DNA of 64,000 nt, from NCBI GenBank assembly GCA_964304625.1, contig OZ199839.1:10106001-10170000 (forward strand), written 5' to 3'. Position numbers and translations under genes: made by a program. Source of the stretch: Kudoa neothunni (Eukaryota; Cnidaria). The notes under the pieces are model-generated. The model saw only the letters and a program-made list of their open reading frames with translations. It had not been told where the DNA came from and made no database searches. Of this stretch, positions 1-10,242 are shown one piece after another. Each line of letters opens with the position of its first letter. Position 1 is the stretch's first letter.

Positions 1-239
1 ATGAGCTCGAAATCCTATTTTAACGTCGAGCACACATGGTTTTTCGAATTTAGTGGTCACATTTTCCAACATCATAAATACTAGCATAGAATAATTTTAA
101 ACAATCATTTTAACACAAATGCACATACTTTTCTCATCATAATTGTATTTTTCCCACTTTATATCAAATCTTTTTCTAGCTTCCAGGTACCATGGATGGC
201 ATCGTTCTAGATTATTTAAATTACAAATTGGAATTTTAA
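1..239 (+). CDS. 3' end of an unrecognised gene (partial, left edge)
   Basis: The frame is open from base 1. It looks like coding sequence (aromatic- and charge-rich, including EHTWFFEFSG) up to base 55. A GT donor at 56 and a CAG acceptor at 185-186 would remove a 131-nt intron in phase 1. The next exon (187-239) encodes a short tail ending YLNYKLEF and a TAA. The joined C-terminus reads as one acidic, aromatic-rich segment. I do not recognise the family, and the 5' part lies outside the window. A 44-codon ORF (250-384, ATG to TAA, containing TWRWPHAKMY) follows 10 bases after the stop; it may be 3' UTR or a separate small exon. Splicing is inferred from sites and phase only. Confidence 0.35.
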
Positions 240-385
240 ACTAACATTAAAATGGATAAGGATATCGGCGCGCAAAGCATAATCACTTATGTTCTTGACG
301 AAGATCCTATTAACCTTCGAACACCTGAGCAAAAAAGTTACACGAATACCTGGAGGTGGCCGCATGCAAAAATGTATTAAAATAT

Positions 386-1629
386 TAAACATCGTTACAC
401 GTAAGGTTAAGAACATAATTATTTACGTTATTTTTTACATTTTAAAATATAATAAATTCAATACAAATAAATCAGTGATGAATATTCCTCTTTATTATTA
501 TTATTATTATTATTTATTATTATTATCAAACCCCATGATTTTATTATGAAATCTCTTCCCCTGGTGACAGAAATATGTTGAATATATAAATTATAAATTC
601 GTTCTTTATAAATTGAAATTTGGCATTGAAATTAATTAATTAATTAATTAATTAGTTAATTAATGACAAATATATAGTCTAAGAATTTTTAGATTTTGAA
701 TTTTTGAGTTATGATAAGATGGTCTAAATTAAACTTAAAACGATTAAATCGAATTTATTACATTTTACTGATACGTAATTTAACAAAATTATTATAATAT
801 GCGCGATTCACTTTCCAGATTAAATTAGTTAACCGAATTTTTTTATAGTAACAAAAAAAATCACTTTGACAAAAATCTTTGCATCAAAGTACATTTATAA
901 TTTTTGTTGTATTGCAAAAAGGCATTTTTATATACTTTAACTATTTAAACGTTATAATGTATACGGCGGGAATTTTCAGGTATGTGTGTAACTTATTTTT
1001 GTTTTTTAATTTTAAGCAAAAAAATTAAGCGTAAAACTCCATTATTTAAGTATTTTTAAAAGCCTCCACATTATACTATAAAATATACGTAAGGAAACAA
1101 AATATTTTGTAAAAATTAATGATATGATAAGAATTGATTGGTCACCCACAGGTGGTATTCGAGAGTTAACAAAAAACTCCATTCCTATTACTTCCCAATC
1201 TCGATTCAATAAACCAGCTAATATAAACATTATCTACTATATGAAGCAAACCGGAAATCATTGTGTGTGTAGGCATTTTTCATTCTTTGTTGAGAGGCAT
1301 ATCGCCTCCTTTGAGCAAACACATGGAAAGATAAAATTTTGTTTTAACACAGAAAAATACGTAAAGAATTATAAAAGATTTGCATCCTACAAAATGACTA
1401 AAAACATTTGCACGTGGTATCATTGGTATGATTTTTAGATTTCTTTGAAAAAAAGGAGAAAATCGATTTTTAAACGCTCAACAGTATTTATTCATTTTTA
1501 AAAATATCAAATAAGGTTCATGCGTCTAATTATTTAAGGTAAGTTGATTAAAATACAACTTAGGACTAACTACAGTAACTGTATACGAACTTAGTTCAGC
1601 ACCGACATACTACATACACTACATACAGT
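386..1629. other. AT-rich intergenic stretch with simple repeats
   Basis: A TTA/TAT trinucleotide run lies at about 490-525 and a TTAA run at about 628-662. There is one ATG-initiated 104-codon + ORF at 1124-1438 with some charged and Cys/His-rich sequence, but no motif I recognise and no clear splice signals. I do not call it a gene. Confidence 0.5.
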
Positions 1630-1933
1630 CGGAATAAAATCGTTCCCTACAATTTGTCCTACTAATTGATTTCTCTTTTAAAATTTTTTCACATTTTTTA
1701 CATCATAAAAAATTTAAAATTAAGGAAAATTAGAATTATTTTGAAGAATTTATCAACTGCATAGAGATCTCAAGTGAATTCGAATGTGCTCGACGTAAGA
1801 TTTATTTCCAGTTTGCGAGAAAATTCTTGTTGGTTTAGAAATTATTAAATTTCTTTTTTTATGATAAAAAAATTGAAAAATTTTCAAAAACTAACTAAAT
1901 TAACAGGACAAATTGTAGGAAACAACATTTCCG
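1630..1933. mobile_element. 304-bp MITE with terminal inverted repeats (copy 1)
   Basis: The two ends are inverted copies. The left end starts CGGAATAAAATCGTTCCCTA and both ends share CCTACAATTTGTCCT. Similarity continues inward for about 60 bases with AT-rich drift. The interior has a distinctive stretch (about 1760-1815, containing GTGCTCGACGTAAGAT). This stretch recurs in reverse orientation at 18909-18957, which defines a dispersed family. There is no coding capacity, so it is non-autonomous. No clear target-site duplication is visible. Confidence 0.7.
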
Positions 1934-3080
1934 ATTGTTTATATGATACCGCCCGAAATTGACACACATATTGTAGCTTAGTCCAATTTTATGTAAAATC
2001 TTAATAGAGACTAGAGACTTTATCGGTTTATATTCGCAATATTAGTCTTAATACGTCATTTAATAGATCACATATCGATATTTTCTTAAATTCAAGCTGA
2101 AATGGTCAAAATCATTACACTTTTTATACTTTAATAAAAATTAAATTTTTATCACAACAACGTATCTGACTATTTTAGTGATATTTGAAATGAAAACGAT
2201 TGACATTTACTTATCCTATTTTTCCTTTTTTTTATTCAATATTTATTAGTGTTTACTTTTCTGCATAATATCAGGGTCATATTCAAAATATGCTACAATA
2301 AAGTGCATGAATGTTATATTTAGATGGTTATTATTGTGCTATTGTGGGGACGGTAATTTGATCTACTTTTTCGCGTATCTAGAAATATAAAATATATTTT
2401 TCGTAGCGCCATTAATGACTAATCATATTTTTTACTAACCCATTCTTTTTTCTTATGGAAAAATAACGTGAACAAATTTAACGGACGCATGTGATGATTA
2501 ATTAAATTAAATAATCTGATTATTCGATTTAGATATTTCGATTAAACATTGAAATAATAAAAATACGCCACACAACATACACCAATGTATTAACATATAT
2601 TGAAACAAAATTTAATTTAAAGTGTTGAAAAGAATTTGGTGGAGAAATCAACTTCAGAATTCATAGTTGAGCAGAACATTATGTGTTTACACGCGGATAA
2701 TCTAATTTTTTATTAATCTGATTCGTGCGCTATCAAAATGACTTTATTAAATTAGATCCGTATTTATGTTGTGATATTTTACTGAATAAAAGGAACCCTT
2801 CCTCTCTATATTTTATTTCCTTTATATTTTAGTGAAATGTTCCAAATTACCAACAACAATTGGTTACGTAAAAACATTGGGCAAGGATCCCTAGCGTGAG
2901 TCAGGGTTTGCGCTAGTCTGATATATTTCATAGTGTAATAATAATTATATCAGCGTTTTGACTTGTTAATATGCTAAATATTTACTTTGTCGAATAACTT
3001 TGTCGAGTGATTCGGTACGTTTGATACAATTTGCCTCCCTGATCGATCATTAAATAAGTGATTACAATAACCACCATAAA
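1934..3080. other. AT-rich stretch, no gene seen
   Basis: I searched the minus strand here for the conserved inositol-kinase exons that should follow the exons at 3.1-3.6 kb and found none. No RNA gene or repeat stands out. Confidence 0.5.
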
Positions 3081-3094
3081 ATCATATCAAATAC

Positions 3095-3642
3095 CATCTA
3101 TCTTGTTCGCTTCTAACTTCCCCCTCGGAAATCAATTTCGGATCAATATCTCCCTCGTTTATACAAGAGCCCACATAGCACACTGTACCATTGTCATCAA
3201 CACAACGATGCACATTTGCCAAACCTATCACAATCGATTATTCAAATTTGTTTACGTCGAGTTGTTAATCACCATTAAAAGCTGGTATGAAGTCTTTCAG
3301 CGATGGTGACATGTGTTTATAGAAAAGATATTCGTATGGATTGAAAACTTTACATAAAAGATTGGAGTTGTAGGTGAGAAACACGTTGTGACCTCCCACC
3401 TGATGTATAAAAGGCTCCAAAACTACTTTTTCGTGTATGTTGTCACTTGGATCTTTACAGTTTTGATGGGACTTATCAGAATTGTTTTCATCCGAGCAAA
3501 CATTGAGATCACCGCGGCAATGATTATGCGACTGTGAATTCAAACTTGAGTTCTCACGATTAACAACCTCGTCAGGCAGCATTTGCTTCTTCACACTATC
3601 CGTATAGTCCATACCTAGGTAGTGAGAATAATTTGTAGTCAA
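3095..3642 (-). CDS. IP6K: Inositol hexakisphosphate kinase, N-terminal exons
   Basis: Exon 1 (3642-3273) starts at ATG and ends with LEPFIHQVGGHNVFL, a central Cys-Lys element and FIPAFNG. These match the start of the IP6-kinase domain (family form: EPF.HQVGGH, C.P, FYESLP, FTP.YKG). A 48-nt phase-1 intron (3272-3225, GT..AG) joins to exon 2 (from 3224), which continues G-LANVHRCVDDNGTVCYVG, the V....DD.G strand of the family. Exon 2 probably ends at a GTATTT donor near 3095. About 65 acidic/polar residues precede the domain. IP6Ks make inositol pyrophosphates from IP6. The catalytic exons (DLKMGTRQ.GDDA, the SLL-D motif) were not found between here and base 1. The gene therefore has an unusually long intron or is truncated. 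The family call for the N-lobe is good; whether the gene is intact is unknown. Confidence 0.7.
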
Positions 3643-5250
3643 GTTAAATATTATTGATCAAGTTCCCCTCCCCCCCATTTATTAATAAATTGAATAAAAT
3701 ATACAAATATGTTTTTATATTTAATATATATTTTATGTACACTGTATTAGGAATAAATTAATTTTTTCAGCTTGAAAATAGAAGAGAATAAATCATAGAC
3801 ATCTTATATAGGTATCAATATTGAGAAAAATCAATTTACCTTATCAAATACCACAAGCTACAGACAGTGAGCAAATAGTTTCGACTTTAGAGAAAAAATT
3901 GTTGGAGAATTAAACACTTGGTTCGACTCGTACTAATAGGATCAATTAATATTCCTACCAGACCCATCCAGCCTATGTAATTCGACGATTATTTATTTTT
4001 GTTTCAATGATCCAATCCCTACGAAGACAAGTAGAATTGGAGAATACTTTTGAGCAAACCTTTAAAAGATAATTGATCACAAAGCGCTTGCGTTAATCCT
4101 ACTTAAATCTTATCATCAAATGTCGTCATTCTTCGTAAAGTTTATTGAATATATTGTTGGCATTATTTTCCTCTGAAAATCTGTGTCACCAACCCATTTA
4201 AATTATATTTAACATATGTTCGTCTTATTTCAGATTAGAGCGAGACTTTTCGAGCCATTGCAAATTTTAATTTAGAATTAAGCCGAGATATTTTTTATGG
4301 AGTGCTCTAATAAAAACGTTCCAATTGAATTAAAAAAATCTTTACGACGTGACAAATAATATAAGCTTCAAGTCTATCGATAATTTTTTTGGTGTACTAC
4401 TTTAACAATGATGATGAATTAAATGTCATAACGAATGGATTATGGCTATATTTACAATTTTTAGCATGACAATAACTATATTAATTTTTCTCATATCACT
4501 TTTTAGTTACTCAATAAATAAATGAACTGTATTAAAACAAATTATTCCGCACATTATATGTTGAATTAAATTATTAAAATTTCACTTCAGTTATTATACT
4601 TTTAATCCTTTATAATGATTCACTTTATTTTTCATTATCACTAATTAAAATAGGATGTCTTTTAATATTTTTAAAATTCCTTTTTCTCTAAAATCGTTTT
4701 AAATCTGATATGTAGGTTTTTGGAATGCGTGTAACATAAAATCGTGTTTAAGAATTTTAACGTCGCTCATCTTTCTATTTATGTATAAATATTTTGAATA
4801 AAATTTAAAATAATATAACAATTGTAATGGTGCCATTGAATAAATATACTTAAGTAATGTAATTTAATGCACTAAAAATTGAGTTTTATATACTTGAAGT
4901 CATTTAATGATCAAAAGTGCAATGAGTTTACGCTTAAAAAATTTTTGAGTCATAACGATAGTAGTTTGTTGATTTTTCTCAAGAATTCAGAGTTAAAAGT
5001 ATTGAGGAAGACACATCAAGAGTAATTTCTTTTATTATTCGGCGCGTGTACGCCCCGTAATATAAGGTTGGAATTGTTTTGTTGGTCGCTATAAAACTGA
5101 TTGAATGTCATTATATTTGTTCTGATTAACTCTACTGTAGGGTATCAAGGCCAACGTAAGGTATAGCGACGAAAGTCGTGGCGATCATCCCTCTTCATCG
5201 CTAGAAAATAGATTATTCTACAGTCGAAATTGATGATATCCTTATAAAAG
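3643..5250. other. AT-rich stretch, no gene seen
   Basis: It includes the presumed upstream region of the inositol kinase gene. I see no TATA-like or GC-rich promoter element, no ORF of note and no RNA gene. Confidence 0.5.
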
Positions 5251-5289
5251 ATGTATTTAATCTACAAGAGACTAGCCCAAAATAATATT

Positions 5290-6040
5290 CATATTGCAAA
5301 GATTTGGTTTAATGCCAAGAATTCATTCGTGTGAAACTTGTCATTCAGATATGCTACTCAGACCAGAAAGCAATATTGACTAATTTATATTTCGATGCTA
5401 TAGATGTATTAAAAAGAAACCACTCAAAAAGAGGACGTTTTTTTGAAGGACGAAGCTTACATTAAGACAAATTTTTTATCTGATTTTTTCAGACGTTAAT
5501 GATATTTATATGAATTATGATACTATAATGAGACAATTGAAGATCTGTTCAAGAGAAACAGTTAGCAACTGGGAAAATTGTATACGTGAAATCTACATGG
5601 AGTATCTTAATATCAAGAGTCCTTCAATTGGTGGTACAGGTATTATTGTGCAAATTGACGAGTCCCAAATATGCAGACTCAAATGCCATAGCAGTAGAGT
5701 GCTTGTGAATCAAAATTTGTGGGTAGTTGGAGGAATCGACGAAGATGAGAATACATTTCGAATCTTGACTGAGGTTAGAAATCAAGCCACATTGGAAACG
5801 ATTATCTCTCAATATGTCCTAATGGGGTCCACCATCTGGACCGATTTGTGGGGTGGCTACAATAATTTAAGCATGGTAGACTATCATCATGATAAAGTTA
5901 ATCACAGTATTGAATTTAAAACGTCGGATGGATTCTACACGAACAGAATTGAGGCTGTTTGGGATGCATGCGTCAAGCGCAAGTTCTGTTATATAACTTG
6001 TTATATCCTCGAGTGCACGCGGCAAAAAGAAAAAAAATGA
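5290..6040 (+). mobile_element. Merlin-type (ISXO2/IS1595-like) transposase, decayed copy 1
   Basis: The longest open part (5510-6040, 176 codons) has the ISXO2-like DDE core. This has a first Asp in IVQIDESQ (residue 50), a second in WTDLWGGY (112) and Glu in YTNRIEAVWD (148), giving a DD35E spacing, plus WVVGGID between. Upstream (5290-5450) a zinc-ribbon-like N-terminus can be read: C-x2-C, then FRCYRC and a FF-type segment, interrupted by in-frame stops near 5380 and 5445. After EAVWDACV the expected C-terminal helices are lost, consistent with a frameshift near 5970. Merlin is the eukaryotic superfamily related to bacterial IS1016. I could not find its terminal repeats. It is inactive as read. 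Confidence 0.8.
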
Positions 6041-6450
6041 ATAAGACTCAACAAAGAGAGAATGACAATGTATGTAAAAACAACGTTATATGTGGTGAGG
6101 CAGACCCTGCACCCGATTGCCGAACATGTGTACATTCATCTCTGGGTATTCCTATGTGAATTTTACCCAGGTTCGAGGTGTACGGTTTTGTGGTTAACCG
6201 CATTACTCACTTATTGGCAATCGTTAACGGTTTCTTTGACAGATATCGTACGGTTGGTTACGATACCCAACCTAACTAACAAATAATCGGAATTAATGTG
6301 TTCCTCCTTGGCCGAATACCAATTTAAAAAAACATTTAATAAGGCCGAACTTTGATATGCACCTCTAATCCGATTTAATAAAGGATTGACGCCATCAATA
6401 CAAAAAATATGATGAAAACATAACAAAAATAAAAATCTGATTGATATTAA

Positions 6451-7270
6451 CTACAAATTTTTTAATGAGGATAAAAAGCCAGTCCATAAATCATAGTTAT
6501 TTTTTTGTCTCCATTGAAGTTCACCAAGAAACGAAGTGATATCATCCATACCGACAGAACCATCTTCATTTATTAAAGATGTTCTGTTTCTTGGTGATAT
6601 TTTGTATTTGATGGCATCCCACATTCCCTCAATGGTGTTTGTATGGGCCCCCGTGGTACTATCCACATATTCTATACTGTGATTTACAATGAGATGAGCA
6701 TAGAAATTATGGAATGCCCTATAACTTTTGAAGCAGTCAGTGTGAACGTATGTTTTAATTTATTGGATAAGAGTCCAGGCGGTTCTGTTAGGAGCCTCTA
6801 TTAAAAACATCTTTCGCTCTGGTGTCCTTTCTACACTTCAAAGAATCCAGGCCCCATTAACGCCATGCCCTCTGTTATGCCTCACGTTGCCAAATTGGGA
6901 CTTATCAATCTCAACAATTATGTTTTCACCACCAATAATTATGTCCACAAAGTCAAGACTGTCTTCTGTTACCGGATGGCGAAGGTAGTGACAATAGTTA
7001 GTAATTGTTTGAGAAGAGTGCCCGGTAATTGTAACCAAGTTAAAGATTTTCACACCCACAAGCCAATAATAAGTAATACGCCAACTCCAAGAAATTATGG
7101 AATTTTATTCTCATATTACTGAAATACGTTGACTCGAAAATGTAAATTTCCTTTCTACACATTTTGGAACAGCATCCCCATTGTTTTGATGTATTAAATC
7201 GCTGGTACCATTGCTTTTCATACAGTTATCCGGTGCTTTGAAAATATCCACATTGATTAAATATGGATAT
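6451..7270 (-). mobile_element. Merlin-type transposase, decayed copy 2
   Basis: Read on the minus strand, one frame runs 7059-6451. It has IIVEIDKSQFG (first Asp, about 6906), VHTDCF (second Asp, about 6738) and HTNTIEGMWDAIK (Glu, about 6630), spacing DD35E. It closes with the C-terminal helix FLGELQWRQKN. Two in-frame stops interrupt it, TGA at 6838-6840 and TAA at 6760-6762. Upstream (about 7060-7270) the N-terminal zinc-ribbon and helix region (WGCCSKMCRK, then FLELAYYLLLAC) continues through at least one frameshift. It differs clearly from copy 1, so these are two Merlin lineages, not a local duplication. The copies face each other, copy 1 on + and copy 2 on -. Confidence 0.8.
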
Positions 7271-7869
7271 AGTTATCCTCATTGCAAAAGATACTACCAA
7301 ATGACTTCCTTGGGGAAATCATTCATACAGATCTAACAATAAACGGTGGGTATTCGTTAAATAGTACATTTTTTTCTGCTTAATCCGTCTAATGCGACAA
7401 TATTAAAAAGACGGAACATCTACTAAACTATTAATTAATAACCACTAAAATGCAGCAAATTTCACAGGGATCTCTAAATCAAATGTGATCCTTTAAAAAT
7501 GATAGACTTCAAAATATATATTTATTATTAATCAAATTTATTTACACTAATAAATATGTTTTGTTTATGCTACGAATTTCTGCCCAATAAGTCTCGAACT
7601 GGACCTACCCTGTTGCTATACCGTACTCTAGCCGAGTATCAAGATAGAACAATTATTAATTTCCTTTAATTTAATTAAGTATTGGAGAGGATTTAGCATA
7701 GGGACGTTTTATAAATAATATTTATTAAATATATTGAAGTTTCTAATTAACCCATAGAAACAAACTAAATAAAAATTTTAAGCATCATACTTTCAACGAT
7801 TAAAATTAGCGAAATAGAAATTCTAAACATTATATGTAGAGATCTACTAGTCCCGGAGTTCATTTAAAT

Positions 7870-9630
7870 TACCTTAAGCGTTATCTAAAACGTTATTTTT
7901 TGACCCGGTATAAAAACTAGAGCATTTTCCCAAACAAACAGCTAAAAATCGCTTCAACATCAACATAAAAAATTTATATAATTCGATGAAATAAGAATAC
8001 CACCATCTGCATTAAATTTAATCACTGAAAGTTAAACATAGCGGACGATTTCAATGAAATCCACGGACCCAGCGCTTGCATTACAACGCTTCAATCTATC
8101 CTATTATAGCGCGTTTATCAAGTCAAATACGTTAAAACTCCACAAATAAAGAGTGTATTTGCACAAACACCAAAAAACTCCAACCTTATACATAAAGATA
8201 GATGGTATCGCTTAATTGACATTTAATAAAGCACATAAGAGAGAAAATAATGTCTCCCGCCACAAGTTGGTGCATGCGCTTCAGATTAAAGGATTATTTT
8301 TATTTTACATGTTGTGCTACGAACAATAAAACAAAAATCTTTAATACTAAAACAATATATTTTTTCATATACGTTGAGTATACTAGTTTGCAATTGTAAT
8401 TAATAAAATGTGAATTGTTGATATTACCATCTCAGACGATTTTATACCATTATTTTTGTAAAATTAATAGTTTGGAGATGTGAATAAATTTTTTAATTTG
8501 GCTCGAACCATCTATTTAATAAATATTCTTTTAAAATTTACGCGAGTTCTTAACTGATTAAGTGCATTGATATGGCGGATAACACACAGATTTTTTCACG
8601 GTCGATTTTATTCATATTCTGAAATAAAACAATGTCTTGATGACTTTATAAAAGTATTAAATTAGAGAAACGTTATATTTAAACAAAATTAGAGTTCTGG
8701 ATTCACATACAGAGTGGACAAGAGTGTCAAACTAAAGAATGATATCACACAGGATGAAAACAAAATGTTAATTTAAAGATATATCAAATATATTTGTCCC
8801 TATGGAGACAAAAACTCTAAAAGAAAATATTTAAAAGATTTCCAGTAATCATTGATGAAAGGTTGTCCAGCATTCATTGTGATATCTTTTCGGGATGAGT
8901 CACTTAGTGTACTTAAATATTACATCATCCTAAATATGATGTAAGTTATTACAAACACAGTCAAAATGTGTCATGTGAATTAAAATGAATTTTGTCACAA
9001 TGTCTCATTTGGGGTGCAGACAATAAACGAGTGAAAGGAACTCTCGAATCCGATCTCAATATTCCGTTTAGTTGAAAAAAAAATACGAAATTTAAAGCAT
9101 CGCACAAAGAAGGAATCCCAGTATTCGTTTGATATGGATAATCTTACTAAAAAGTACAGTAGTGAATTATTACTTGACGTCTACAAAAATAAAAATACGC
9201 ACGAATTAAACGTTTTAAGTTTCAGTACTCAACGTATATGAAAAAATATATTGTTTTGGTATATTGAGATTTTTGTTTTATTGTTCGCAGCACAACGCGC
9301 GAAATGAAAGGAATAAAAATAATCCTTTAACCTCTGAGCATGCGTCAACGTCGTGGCGGGAGAATGTTAACTTCAACCCACCATCACCATGGCTTAAGCC
9401 TGTGTTAATCCTATTGTTGAACTCAAATAATCCAATAGCCAAACTTTGAATTGGCAAAATCACCATTTTCTAAACACCTTTTAGAACATCTGGTAGTGTA
9501 AAAACGTTTTAAAGATTTTTTGAAAAATTGTAATTTTTAAAAAAAAATTTTCAAATGTCTCTCTATAGGAAAATATTTTGTCGCACACACGGACAATTCA
9601 GCTTTTATATATAAGAAGATAATAGATTAT
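7870..9630 (-). mobile_element. Helitron-like repeat, copy A, split by a nested TIR element
   Basis: The minus strand from about 9630 to 9363 matches the start of the repeat at 46.7 kb: TATATAAAAGCTGAA, a GT-rich stretch, a TATAGAGAGACATTT block, then GTTTAGAAAATGGTG. The part from 8253 down to about 7870 matches its second half (TGTCAATTAAGCG, GTGCAAATACACTC, TTTCATTGAAATCGTCCG). The 1.1 kb between is a separate insertion. The 5' block (CTACTATATATA-like, then AAAG) resembles Helitron 5' ends, and no long inverted repeats are present. The Helitron label is tentative because I could not confirm a 3' hairpin with CTRR. Confidence 0.55.
8254..9362. mobile_element. 1.1-kb TIR DNA transposon (MITE-like), copy 1
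   Basis: The ends CTCCCGCCAC and GTGGCGGGAG are exact inverses, and the inverted repeat extends inward for about 130 bases with moderate drift. Shared inner blocks include AAAGGATTATTTTTATT, GAACAATAAAACAAAAATCT and ATATATTTTTTCATATACGT. The bases AATGT flank both sides, giving a 5-bp target duplication. The element interrupts Helitron-like copy A. The interior has no transposase ORF, so it is non-autonomous. A relative sits at 14234-15300. Long TIRs are seen in MULE and some other superfamilies, but I do not assign one. Confidence 0.75.
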
Positions 9631-9941
9631 AATAATATTGAGGACTTAGGTTTACTTGTTTTTGAATCAATATACTCAATAATTCTATTTTTTATTGGAG
9701 GTAATTTATGCTTAAAACATCTGCTTATTAAATTATTGCCTAAATTTTCTAAATCTGGTCGTTCGGCTATGTAATTGTCAATTTGTCTACTTTGTCCACC
9801 CATAACGAAGCGAAAAATAACACATGAATTATCTCGATATTGGCCGAAAGTGGGAAAATTTAGAAAATAACTTTTTTCGGTGCTTATCAATTTTAGTATA
9901 AAATTACGATCTTTAGTTTTAATGTTAATAACATAGTTCAT
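9627..9941 (-). CDS. Probable mitochondrial large-subunit ribosomal protein mL43-like
   Basis: A 104-codon single-exon ORF starts at ATG. It contains FGQYRDNSCVIFRF, then GGQSRQIDNYIAE and PIKNRIIEYIDSK. This order (hydrophobic strand, G-G-x-SR-x3-YI helix, proline-preceded strand, ..EY.D) resembles the thioredoxin-like L51/S25/CI-B8 domain, closest by eye to mL43 (GR.V.Q...F.FC...G.SRG.R.FIE). The family's usual length is somewhat longer. MRPS25 and NDUFA2 have the same fold and are the alternatives. The ORF ends almost exactly where the Helitron-like repeat begins, so the repeat may have supplied or trimmed the 3' end. The gene is divergent from the cysteine-rich gene starting at 10243, with about 300 bp between the two starts. 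Confidence 0.45.
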   Translation of the reverse strand: MNYVINIKTKDRNFILKLISTEKSYFLNFPTFGQYRDNSCVIFRFVMGGQSRQIDNYIAERPDLENLGNNLISRCFKHKLPPIKNRIIEYIDSKTSKPKSSILL

Positions 9942-10202
9942 AATCGCTTATTCATTGTTTCGAATTATATTTTTCTTTCAGTTGCGTTATTAATTATTTA
10001 GCGCGAGAGAATAGACTTGTGTGTAACCGATAATATCAGATCGCCTAGCTTGGGTATCGTTATACTATTTACGAATAACAATTTTGTTATTCATAAAAGA
10101 GATAATACGCAACCAGTCCCGAATGTATCTAATAAATTTGATAAGCGAGTTTTTTGCTAGATGATTATTTGATTTATACGAATAGTAGCTGTTTCTTCAT
10201 CC

Positions 10203-10210
10203 TATAAATT
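10203..10210 (+). promoter_or_regulatory. TATA-like box
   Basis: TATAAATT lies 33-40 bases before the ATG at 10243. This would leave a very short 5' UTR, in keeping with compact transcription units. In DNA this AT-rich the match may be chance. Confidence 0.25.
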
Positions 10211-10242
10211 ATATAATTTTATTTATATACAACACAACAAGA

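Noticed and set aside
1124-1438. 104-codon plus-strand ORF as a gene
   Set aside because: No recognisable motif, no splice or promoter support, and the opposite strand is also partly open.
3058-3309. 83-codon plus-strand ORF
   Set aside because: It is the antisense of the IP6 kinase exons.
5959-6286. ORFs following the first Merlin copy
   Set aside because: Overlapping frames without any transposase C-terminal motif; likely decay products.
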